17,031 bases of DNA, from positions 1-17,031 of the forward strand of contig CALJMO010000029.1 of assembly GCA_937982065.1 (NCBI GenBank), read 5' to 3'. The position numbers were made by a program, and so were the translations under genes. This document shows positions 1-6,274 of this stretch, one piece after another. Positions within the stretch are counted from its first letter, which is position 1; every line of letters starts with the position of its first letter. Origin of the DNA: an uncultured Collinsella sp. (GTDB lineage Bacteria; Actinomycetota; Coriobacteriia; Coriobacteriales; Coriobacteriaceae). Below the pieces are notes generated by a model. The model was not told where the DNA came from, did not search any database, and saw only the letters and a program-made list of their open reading frames with translations.

Positions 1-97
1 GATTGGTCAATCTCGGCCGACTATATTTGGCTAAAATAATCCGACGCTAACAGCGGGTCGTGCGCTCGGCACTGTGTGCGTGACATGGTGGCTTGTA

Positions 98-127
98 AGG
101 GGGTATCGACGTTGGTCGGTACCCCCT
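98..127 (+). terminator. Possible terminator hairpin of an upstream gene
   Basis: The arms 98-105 and 120-127 pair perfectly. The interior 106-110 pairs with 115-119 (one G-U), closing a GTTG loop, so about 13 base pairs form without a bulge. An AT-rich run (ATATTGTTT) follows on the plus strand. This would suit the end of a plus-strand gene lying left of the window. No gene upstream can be confirmed inside the window, so the direction is uncertain. Confidence 0.5.
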
Positions 128-177
128 ATATTGTTTGCCGGTATAAAGACCGTTCACCAGGTCGCTTTAAACTAAAA

Positions 178-220
178 GGCCCCCGAGCAGTTTAATAAGC
201 TGCTCGGGGGCCTTGTTGCT
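178..220 (-). terminator. Strong intrinsic terminator, possibly bidirectional
   Basis: A perfect 13-bp stem (178-190 with 200-212, arm GGCCCCCGAGCAG) encloses a 9-nt loop. Read on the minus strand it is followed by TTTTAGTTT, and it lies 26 bp past the stop codon of the penicillin-binding protein, so it should end that transcript. On the plus strand it is followed by TTGTTGCT, a weaker U-tract, so some termination in the other direction is possible. Confidence 0.85.
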
Positions 221-237
221 AATGGCCGGATGAATTT

Positions 238-2460
238 CTAGCCAACAGTATCGTCAGGCGTGGGCGAGGGGTCGGGAGTGGGCGTAGGCGTGGGCGTAGG
301 CGTGGGCGTAGGCGTGGGCGTAGGCGTGCCGCCATCGCCGCCGGTCGAACCACCAGTGGAGCCGCCCGTCGAGCCACCGGTCGTTCCGGTGCCGCCGGTG
401 GTGTCGCCGCCCGTGGTCTCGGTGGTCGTGGTCGTCGTGGTGGTCGTTGTGGTGGTTTCCTCTTCGTCCTCGTTCTCGTCCTTGTCGTCGTTCTCCGTCT
501 TCTTGGTGTTGTTGGTGCCGTAGAACTTCCAGACGCTGTTGTTCTTGTAGGTGGGCGCCGTTCCGGTCGCAAACTCCTCGCGCTCGGTACCGGTCAGAAC
601 GGTGTTCATAAACCGCTTAAAGACAGGCAGGTTGGTGCTGTCGCCCAGCAGATCTGTGCCGTATTTTTGGATGGGGATCTCGCCCGCGGAATAGCCGGTC
701 CACAGGGCGCACGCCAGCTGCGGGGTATAGCCGCAGAACCACAGGTTGGTGGTGTTGTCGGTGGTGCCCGTCTTGCCGGCATAGGGCTGGTTGACGCTCA
801 GGGCGCCGGCAGCACCCGTACCGCCGCCCTTCATGACGCCGGACAGAACATCGGTGACCGCGGCGGCCTCGCCCTCGGTAAGCACCTGTGAGGGATTGTC
901 CGTGTGCTGGTACAGCACCGAACCGGTACGAGAGTCAATCTCGGTGATGGCGATCGGCTGGCGATAGTAGCCGCCGTTGGCAAACGTCGCGTAGGCGGCG
1001 GCCATCTCAAGCGGCGAGATCGAGCCGGTGCCGAGCGTCATGACGGGAACGTCTTCGATGTTGTCCTTGGCGGGATCGATGCCGAGCTTTTTGACGAGTG
1101 AGATGATCTTGCTGTTGCCGACGGCTTCCGCCACCTGGATGTAGCCGGTGTTGGAGGAGTATGCCGTTGCCTGCTTAAGCGTGATGTTGCCATAGCTATG
1201 GTTGGCGTAGTTTTGGACCTCGGTCGTGGTGCCCTTAGCCTTGAGCGGCGAATTGCAGTTGAGGGTGACGTTGGGGTTCATGCCGTTTTGGATGGCGGTT
1301 GCCAGCGTAAAGGCCTTAAAGGTGGAGCCGACGGGACGCTTGGCCGTGGCATGGTTTACGTGGTTCTCGTCGGCGTTGTAGTCGTAGCCGCCCACCATGC
1401 ACTTGATGTAGCCGGTCTTGGGGTCGACGACGACCATGCCCATATCCAGGCCGTCGAGTGAGAGCGTGTCGAGCTGCTGGCGGACGGCATTCTCTGCCAC
1501 CTGCTGCATCGTGGGGTCGATGGTGGTCTTGACGGTCAGACCGCCCTTAAAGAGCACGTCGGTCGAGAACTCCTGCTCCAGCAGCTGCTTAACATAGGCG
1601 ACAAAGTAGGGCTGCGAGTATACGTCGACGCCGCTGCCCGAAATCTCGGTCACGTTGAGGGTGATGGGCTCGGCCTGTGCGGCATCGTGCTCCTCCTGCG
1701 TAATGTGGCCCAGGCGCAACATGTTGTCGAGGACCTTGTTGCGACGGGACAGTGCCAGATCGGGATTGACCGTGGGGTCGTACTGCGAAGGCGAGTTGGG
1801 AAGGCCGATCAACAGTGCGGCTTCGCTCAGGGTGAGGTCGGCGGCGCTCTTGGACAGGTAGGTCTCGGCTGCGGCCTCGATGCCGTAGGCGCCGTGGCCG
1901 TAATAGATGGTGTTGAGGTACATCATGAGGATCTCGTCTTTGGAGTACATGTCCTCCATCTTTACGGCGATGTAGGCCTCGCGCACCTTACGCTCGATGG
2001 TCGAGTCGAACTGCTCCTCCTGCAGGATGGTGTTGCGCACCAGCTGCTGGGTGATAGTCGAGGCGCCTTCGTGTCCGCCGCCGAGGGTTGCCACCGCAGC
2101 ACGCGCGATACCCCACAGGTCGATACCGCCGTGCTCGTAGAAGCGCTCGTCCTCGACGTCAACGGTGCCCTGCAGCACGTAGGGGGAGACCTCGTCCTTG
2201 GTGATGGACTTGCGGTTTTGCGTGTAGAAGCTCGCGATCTTGTTGCCGTTGCAGTCGACGATCTCGGTGGGCTCGCTCACCAGATACGCGTTGGCGTCGG
2301 TGTAGTCGGGCAGATCGGACAGCCAGCGGTTGACGTTGCCGACCATGCCGATGCCAAATGCCACGCCCGCAATCAGCAGAAAGCCCAAAAACGAGAGCAG
2401 GATTATGGGCAGGGCATGCGTCTTTGAACGGCTGCGTCCCTGTCGTTGGCGAGGACCCAT
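238..2460 (-). CDS. Bifunctional class A penicillin-binding protein (PBP1-type transglycosylase/transpeptidase)
   Basis: Membrane-anchored enzyme that polymerises lipid II into glycan strands and cross-links the stem peptides. From the chosen ATG it has 740 residues: a basic cytoplasmic start, one membrane segment (about 18-40), and a GT51 transglycosylase domain (about 70-250) with the EDERFYEHGG motif (catalytic Glu103) and STITQQLVRN. The transpeptidase domain (about 335-625) has S379-T-F-K382, S435-S-N437 and K563-T-G565. The tail is striking: an acidic stretch, twelve consecutive Thr (669-680), Gly/Thr repeats and a (Thr-Pro) run up to residue 729, which suggests a wall-spanning or glycosylated linker. 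An upstream in-frame ATG at 2583 would add 41 residues. The 2460 start is preferred because GGAGGT lies 6 nt upstream and the membrane segment then sits near the N-terminus. The gene is divergent from the U32 gene and ends at the 178-220 terminator. Confidence 0.95.
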   Translation of the reverse strand: MGPRQRQGRSRSKTHALPIILLSFLGFLLIAGVAFGIGMVGNVNRWLSDLPDYTDANAYLVSEPTEIVDCNGNKIASFYTQNRKSITKDEVSPYVLQGTVDVEDERFYEHGGIDLWGIARAAVATLGGGHEGASTITQQLVRNTILQEEQFDSTIERKVREAYIAVKMEDMYSKDEILMMYLNTIYYGHGAYGIEAAAETYLSKSAADLTLSEAALLIGLPNSPSQYDPTVNPDLALSRRNKVLDNMLRLGHITQEEHDAAQAEPITLNVTEISGSGVDVYSQPYFVAYVKQLLEQEFSTDVLFKGGLTVKTTIDPTMQQVAENAVRQQLDTLSLDGLDMGMVVVDPKTGYIKCMVGGYDYNADENHVNHATAKRPVGSTFKAFTLATAIQNGMNPNVTLNCNSPLKAKGTTTEVQNYANHSYGNITLKQATAYSSNTGYIQVAEAVGNSKIISLVKKLGIDPAKDNIEDVPVMTLGTGSISPLEMAAAYATFANGGYYRQPIAITEIDSRTGSVLYQHTDNPSQVLTEGEAAAVTDVLSGVMKGGGTGAAGALSVNQPYAGKTGTTDNTTNLWFCGYTPQLACALWTGYSAGEIPIQKYGTDLLGDSTNLPVFKRFMNTVLTGTEREEFATGTAPTYKNNSVWKFYGTNNTKKTENDDKDENEDEEETTTTTTTTTTTTETTGGDTTGGTGTTGGSTGGSTGGSTGGDGGTPTPTPTPTPTPTPTPTPDPSPTPDDTVG
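278..325. repeat. Four perfect 12-bp tandem repeats in the PBP tail
   Basis: The unit GTGGGCGTAGGC occurs four times head to tail (278-289, 290-301, 302-313, 314-325) with flanking partial copies. On the coding (minus) strand it encodes the Pro-Thr run at the C-terminus of the penicillin-binding protein. Gain or loss of a unit keeps the frame and would change the tail by four residues. Confidence 0.9.
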
Positions 2461-2622
2461 ATATTGACCTCCAGGTATGTCGTGCCGGACGGTGGATGTG
2501 CCGTCGGGGCAGGATGGACATAAGTTATTACACGATAAACCAAACGGGGCGCGCGAGGCCTCGTGTATGCTGGAAGACGGCATTTTTCAGAGTGAATGCA
2601 TACCTTGGTAAGGAGTTTTTCG
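2461..2622. promoter_or_regulatory. Divergent intergenic region, PBP (minus) and U32 (plus)
   Basis: These 162 bp separate two divergent genes and must hold both promoters unless they lie inside coding sequence. The most AT-rich part, about 2520-2545, contains TAATAA and TTATGT on the minus strand, plausible -10 boxes for the penicillin-binding protein, but no convincing -35 is visible. Ribosome-binding sites are clear: GGAGGT (minus) before 2460 and AAGGAG at 2610-2615 (plus) before 2623. Confidence 0.35.
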
Positions 2623-4581
2623 ATGGCGATTCGGACGATGGGGCCGAGCGGACAATACGAGACTGGATTGGATGCTGCTGGTGCGGTGCTGCCCGAGTTG
2701 CTGGCGCCGGCGGGCGGGCTCGACCAGATGCTTGCGGCCATCGCCGCGGGTGCCGATGCCATCTATGCGGGGTTGGGCGGCTTTAACGCCCGTGTGAGCG
2801 CCCATGGCTTTACGGATAACGAGTTTGCGCGCGGCTGCGCCGTGGCGCATGCCCATGGCGTGCGTGTGTACGTAACGCTCAACGTGTTCGTGTTTGACGA
2901 TGAGTTGTCTGACGCGGTGGCGTTGGGAGCCCATGCACTGGAGCTGGGCGCCGATGCTCTGATTGTCGCCGATGCCGGGCTGGCCTGCGCGCTGCGCGCG
3001 GCGATTCCCGGGGTCGAGATTCACCTGTCCACGCAGGCGGGCGTTCATAGCGAAGGCGCCGTGCGACTTGCCGCCGATGAGCTGGGGGTCGAGCGCGTGA
3101 CGACGGCACGCGAGCTGACGGTCGACGAGATTGCGGCGCTATGTGCCACGGGCGTGCCCATCGAGGTATTCTGCCACGGTGCGATTTGCATCGGCTATTC
3201 GGGGGCGTGCGAGTTCTCGGCCCCGCGGCGTGGGCGCTCGGCGATGCGCGGCGACTGCACGCAGCCGTGCCGTCTGGCGTACGACCTGGTGGACGAGGCG
3301 GGGCAGAGCGTTGTCGCCGTCGAGGGAGATCGCCTGCTGTGCCCGCGCGACTATCTGGGTATTGCACATCTGCCCGAGCTTGTAGATGCCGGCGTGGCGT
3401 CGCTCAAGATCGAGGGGCGCATGAAGAACCCCGATTACGTATTCAACGTGGTGCGGGTGTGGCGCCGGGCACTCGATATGCTGTACGACGGCGCGTGGGA
3501 CCCCGGTGCCGTGGAAGAGCTTGAGCGCGAGCTGGGAAGGTCGTTTAACCGTGGGTTTACCGATGCGTACCTGCGAGGGCGTTCGGGTGCCGAGCTGATG
3601 AGCTTTGAGCGTGCGATTAACCAGGGCGTGCGCGTGGGGCGCTTGGTCGCTGTGGGCCACGAAGAGGTGACCGTTGAGCTCGACGCCGCCGTGGCGGCGG
3701 GTGACACGCTCGAGATCCGGTTTTATCCGGGTGCCGACGCGCGTCCCGATGTGCCCAAGCGCTGGCCGCAGGTGCCCTGTCCGGTGGATGCCGCAGCGGG
3801 GGAGCGCGTCGTCGTGCATTGCAAGCGTAAGGTTGACACGGGCTGCGAGGTGTACCTGATTCGTAGCGCCGGCGTGTTGGATCAGACGGCGGCGGTGTTG
3901 GAGCGCATGCGGGCCGAGGCGGATGCGATTGCGCCCGTTGCGCGTGCCGTTGAGGTGCTGCCCTTTGAGGACGTTGCGGTGGATGGCGGTGCGTCCACGG
4001 AGTTGGTGGAGTGCGCGGTTCCCACTCGCATGGTTTTTGCTTGGCAGCTGATGGATGCCGACCCGCGCGGAGAACTTGATTTGTCCGACGCCGTTGTGGT
4101 GCTTGACGAGGTGTGCCGCACGGGTGACGCTGACTGGACCCGCTCACTGATACAGCGTGCCGGGCGCGTCGTCTGCCGCAACCTGGGACAGGTGGTGATC
4201 GCTCGCGAGCTGGGCGTGACGTTTGACGTGGCGGCGCCGGTGTTCTGCGCGAATCGGGCCACGCTTACCTGGCTGCGCGGACTCGGTGCGGGGCGGGTGT
4301 GCTTGCCGGCGGAGTTGCTCGGCAATGATGCGGAGCGTATTGCCGAACTGGCCGCTGAACCCGGCGTCTTGGGTCCGGTCGACGCCGACCGTCCCGAGCT
4401 TATGGTGTGCGAGCACTGCCTGCTGACCGCCGAGGGCGTCTGCGCCACCGATGCGACGGGACAGGTTCGTTGCCGCGACTGCTTGCGTCGTCGGCAGGTA
4501 CGCTATCTGGTCGAGCGTGACGGTACACGTCTGCCAGTTGCCATTGACGCATGCGGCAGGACGAGGATTTTCCTGTCGTAG
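2623..4581 (+). CDS. U32-family peptidase-like protein with U32 C-terminal domain (RlhA/TrhP-like)
   Basis: The U32 signature is at residues 181-199 (EVFC, then GAICIGYSGACEFS). Cys184, 189, 196, 212 and 216 around it resemble the cluster that binds 4Fe-4S in characterised relatives. Family members RlhA and TrhP act in hydroxylation of 23S rRNA C2501 and of tRNA U34, and proteolysis is doubtful for most of the family. The 652-residue length fits RlhA better than the shorter TrhP, but the exact substrate cannot be assigned from sequence. The N-terminal half is a TIM-barrel-like region (LLAPAGG, DAIYAGL); the C-terminal part carries a second cysteine set, C596-x2-C599-x7-C607-x9-C617-x2-C620, which resembles a zinc ribbon. 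An ATG at 2596 is in frame, but AAGGAG 7 nt before 2623 favours that start. tyrS follows after 96 bp. Confidence 0.88.
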   Translation: MAIRTMGPSGQYETGLDAAGAVLPELLAPAGGLDQMLAAIAAGADAIYAGLGGFNARVSAHGFTDNEFARGCAVAHAHGVRVYVTLNVFVFDDELSDAVALGAHALELGADALIVADAGLACALRAAIPGVEIHLSTQAGVHSEGAVRLAADELGVERVTTARELTVDEIAALCATGVPIEVFCHGAICIGYSGACEFSAPRRGRSAMRGDCTQPCRLAYDLVDEAGQSVVAVEGDRLLCPRDYLGIAHLPELVDAGVASLKIEGRMKNPDYVFNVVRVWRRALDMLYDGAWDPGAVEELERELGRSFNRGFTDAYLRGRSGAELMSFERAINQGVRVGRLVAVGHEEVTVELDAAVAAGDTLEIRFYPGADARPDVPKRWPQVPCPVDAAAGERVVVHCKRKVDTGCEVYLIRSAGVLDQTAAVLERMRAEADAIAPVARAVEVLPFEDVAVDGGASTELVECAVPTRMVFAWQLMDADPRGELDLSDAVVVLDEVCRTGDADWTRSLIQRAGRVVCRNLGQVVIARELGVTFDVAAPVFCANRATLTWLRGLGAGRVCLPAELLGNDAERIAELAAEPGVLGPVDADRPELMVCEHCLLTAEGVCATDATGQVRCRDCLRRRQVRYLVERDGTRLPVAIDACGRTRIFLS

Positions 4582-4600
4582 GTGCTGCGTCGCGTCAGTT

Positions 4601-4609
4601 TGTTATCAT
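4601..4609 (+). promoter_or_regulatory. Candidate extended -10 promoter for tyrS
   Basis: TGTTATCAT reads as TG-n-TATCAT, an extended -10 element about 70 bp before the tyrS start. No good -35 is present about 17 bp upstream (4581-4586 is GGTGCT), which is tolerated at extended -10 promoters. Transcription would begin near 4616 and the leader would include the hairpin at 4630-4656. Confidence 0.4.
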
Positions 4610-4629
4610 AAGAGAGTTTATGGACTTCC

Positions 4630-4656
4630 AGCACCGCCGTTTTCGGCGAGGGTGCT
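4630..4656 (+). promoter_or_regulatory. Hairpin in tyrS leader, just before the ribosome-binding site
   Basis: AGCACC (4630-4635) pairs with GGTGCT (4651-4656), and GCCG (4636-4639) pairs with CGGC (4644-4647) around a TTTT loop, leaving a GAG bulge. It ends 9 nt before AAGGAGG. There is no run of U after it, so it is not an intrinsic terminator. The leader is too short for a T-box and no T-box core sequence was found. Confidence 0.5.
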
Positions 4657-4677
4657 ATAGCAAAAGGAGGATACCCA

Positions 4678-5889
4678 ATGCTGTCTGTTGACGAGCAAAT
4701 GCGTATCATCACCTCGGGCGCCGCGCAGATCGTTCCCGAGGCCGACCTTCGCAAGAAGCTTGAGAAGGGCGAGCCCCTCAACATCAAGCTCGGCGTCGAC
4801 CCCACCAGCCCCGACCTGCACCTGGGCCACGCCGTGCCGCTGCGCAAGATGCGTCAGTTCCAGGACCTGGGCCACAACGTCACCCTCATCATCGGCAACG
4901 GTACCGCGTTGATTGGCGACCCTTCGGGCAAGAATTCCACCCGTCCGCAGCTTTCGCAGGAGCAGATCGAGGCCAATGCCGAGACCTACGTGAGCCAGGC
5001 CATGAAGATCCTGGATCCCGAGAAGACCACCATCGTGCACAACGGTGACTGGATCCTTTCGATGGATCTGGCCGGTCTGCTGCAGGTGTGCTCCAAGTTC
5101 ACCGTCGCCCGCATCCTCGAGCGCGACGACTTTACCAAGCGCTACCAGTCTCAGACGCCGATCGCCCTGCATGAGTTCCTGTATCCCGTGATGCAGGCTT
5201 TCGACTCCGTGCAGATCAAGGCCGACGTCGAGATGGGCGGCACCGATCAGCTCTTCAACCTGCTCGCTGGCCGTGAGCTCATGGAGAAGATGGGCATGGA
5301 GCCGCAGATCGCGCTCACCATGCCGCTGCTCGAGGGCACCGATGGCGTGCGCAAGATGTCCAAGTCCTATGGCAACTACATCGGCCTGACCGACGCTCCC
5401 AAGGATATGTTCGGCAAGACCATGTCCATCCCCGACGAGATGATCGGCAAGTACTATCGTCTGGCCAGCTCGCTCACCCCGGCCGAGGTCGACAAGATCG
5501 ACGCCGCCCTGGCCGATGGTTCTGCCGACCCCTACGAGCTCAAGCGCGCTCTGGGCCGCGACCTGTGCGACACCTACCACGGCGCCGGCGCCGGAGACGA
5601 GGCTCAGGCCGAGTTCGACCGCGTGTTCAAGGAGGGCCAGCTTGCCGACTTCCCCGAGAAGCATGTCGAGCTGACCGTCAACGACGAGGGCCAGATCTAC
5701 CTCGCCGGCCTGCTCAAGGACTTGGGCCTTTCGGCGAGCGCCGGCCAGGCTCGTCGCGATATCGACGGCGGTGGCGTCAAGATCAACGGCAAGGCCGTGG
5801 CTCCCAAGAGCTACAACATCGATCCCAGCGCCCTCAAGCTGGGCGACACCCTTTCTGTGGGTAAGCGCAAGGGCTTCAAGTTGATTTAG
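4678..5889 (+). CDS. tyrS: Tyrosyl-tRNA synthetase (KMSKS-type)
   Basis: Cytoplasmic class I aminoacyl-tRNA synthetase that activates tyrosine with ATP and charges tRNA-Tyr. The 403 residues match the family. The HIGH-type motif is HLGH at 48-51 and the second signature is KMSKS at 226-230. The KMSKS form places it with the TyrZ-like subgroup rather than the KFGKT enzymes of E. coli. Residues 337-403 form the C-terminal S4 RNA-binding domain. AAGGAGG lies 7 nt before the ATG, an excellent ribosome-binding site. Codon choice is strongly biased to C/G-ending codons (AAG, GAG, CGC, GTC), as expected for a highly expressed gene and stronger than in its neighbours. It has its own leader (candidate promoter near 4604) and two hairpins downstream. 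Confidence 0.97.
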   Translation: MLSVDEQMRIITSGAAQIVPEADLRKKLEKGEPLNIKLGVDPTSPDLHLGHAVPLRKMRQFQDLGHNVTLIIGNGTALIGDPSGKNSTRPQLSQEQIEANAETYVSQAMKILDPEKTTIVHNGDWILSMDLAGLLQVCSKFTVARILERDDFTKRYQSQTPIALHEFLYPVMQAFDSVQIKADVEMGGTDQLFNLLAGRELMEKMGMEPQIALTMPLLEGTDGVRKMSKSYGNYIGLTDAPKDMFGKTMSIPDEMIGKYYRLASSLTPAEVDKIDAALADGSADPYELKRALGRDLCDTYHGAGAGDEAQAEFDRVFKEGQLADFPEKHVELTVNDEGQIYLAGLLKDLGLSASAGQARRDIDGGGVKINGKAVAPKSYNIDPSALKLGDTLSVGKRKGFKLI

Positions 5890-5890
5890 T

Positions 5891-5914
5891 TCCGCCGTTC
5901 TACCGAACGGCGGA
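5891..5914 (+). terminator. Perfect hairpin directly after tyrS
   Basis: A 10-bp perfect stem (5891-5900 with 5905-5914) closes a TACC loop, starting one base after the tyrS stop codon. No T-run follows, so termination here alone is doubtful. It may instead protect the 3' end of the message, with the real terminator at 5964-5998. Confidence 0.5.
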
Positions 5915-5963
5915 CCGGCCGACGCTGCGCGGGCCGCATTTGGACAATCTGACGTTCAACTTC

Positions 5964-5998
5964 AAGGGCGCGACCAGAAGGTCAGCGCCCTTTCGTTT
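5964..5998 (+). terminator. Intrinsic terminator of tyrS
   Basis: Eight pairs (5964-5971 with 5985-5992), a single bulged A at 5984, then four more pairs around an AGAA loop. TTTCGTTTC follows. This is a conventional rho-independent terminator about 75 bp past the tyrS stop codon. Confidence 0.8.
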
Positions 5999-6064
5999 CA
6001 CGTCACCTTGTCTCAAATGCGACCCGCTCGCTGGCGATGCCAAAACATCGGCGCTTCCGTGGTT

Positions 6065-6109
6065 GGCACTTGGGGACGTTCCTTTTGTGCCGGCACTTTG
6101 GGACACTCC
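6065..6109 (+). repeat. 27-bp-spaced intergenic element, copy A
   Basis: Two related 18-mers, GGCACTTGGGGACGTTCC (6065-6082) and GGCACTTTGGGACACTCC (6092-6109), start 27 bp apart. The palindrome GTGCCGGCAC lies between the two boxes (about 6087-6096). Three other copies with the same layout occur at 8089-8139, 9099-9144 and 9161-9216. It lies in the gene-free stretch between the tyrS terminator and the adenine deaminase leader. Confidence 0.75.
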
Positions 6110-6178
6110 TTGTCATTGGTGCAAAGTAACCTGCCCCCATTGCGCCAAGCGGCGTGTGCCGTTAAGCGGAGAGGCGTA

Positions 6179-6206
6179 TTGTTGACCCATCGTTTGGGCA
6201 TACAAT
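6179..6206 (+). promoter_or_regulatory. Weak candidate promoter for ade
   Basis: A TACAAT box at 6201-6206 could be a -10. The spacing to TTGTTG (6179-6184) is 16 bp; the better-looking TTGACC at 6182-6187 is only 13 bp away, which is too close. A start near 6213 would place the terminator-like hairpin at 6219-6254 in the leader. The assignment rests on these boxes alone. Confidence 0.3.
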
Positions 6207-6218
6207 GGCTATTGGCTT

Positions 6219-6254
6219 GCTGCGGTGAAGGTCTGTCCGCTCCGCAGCTTTTTT
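6219..6254 (+). terminator. Terminator-like hairpin in the adenine deaminase leader
   Basis: GCTGCGG (6219-6225) pairs perfectly with CCGCAGC (6242-6248) around a 16-nt loop and is followed at once by six T residues (6249-6254). This has the form of an intrinsic terminator but lies only 20 bp before the adenine deaminase start and just before its ribosome-binding site. It could attenuate ade transcription or end a short upstream RNA. No purine-riboswitch aptamer could be recognised upstream. Confidence 0.6.
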
Positions 6255-6274
6255 CTACGGTTAAAGGAGTATGT

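Noticed and set aside
1..39. Possible C-terminal end of a plus-strand gene (reading ...DYIWLK then TAA)
   Set aside because: Only 12 codons, and another frame also stays open for 15 codons. No family recognised, so a coding call is not supported, although the hairpin at 98-127 would suit a gene end.
260..523. Open frame of Gly/Val/Pro repeats opposite the PBP tail
   Set aside because: Mirror of the repeat-coded Thr/Pro/Gly tail on the minus strand; no ribosome-binding site and no protein-like features.
1687..2427. 246-codon frame on the plus strand inside the PBP gene
   Set aside because: Antisense shadow typical of high-GC genes. The minus-strand frame carries all PBP motifs.
4618..5664. 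348-codon frame antisense to tyrS
   Set aside because: Shadow created by strongly biased codons of tyrS; no motif and an implausible composition.
6205..6228. Seven-codon leader peptide ending in the attenuator stem before ade
   Set aside because: No ribosome-binding site, and its ATG overlaps the proposed -10 box.
6008..6274. N-terminal extension of adenine deaminase
   Set aside because: Covers intergenic repeat copy A and the leader hairpin, is not protein-like, and a good ribosome-binding site marks the ATG at 6275.
6110..6274. Purine riboswitch upstream of ade
   Set aside because: Looked for the conserved junction sequences of the purine aptamer and did not find them.
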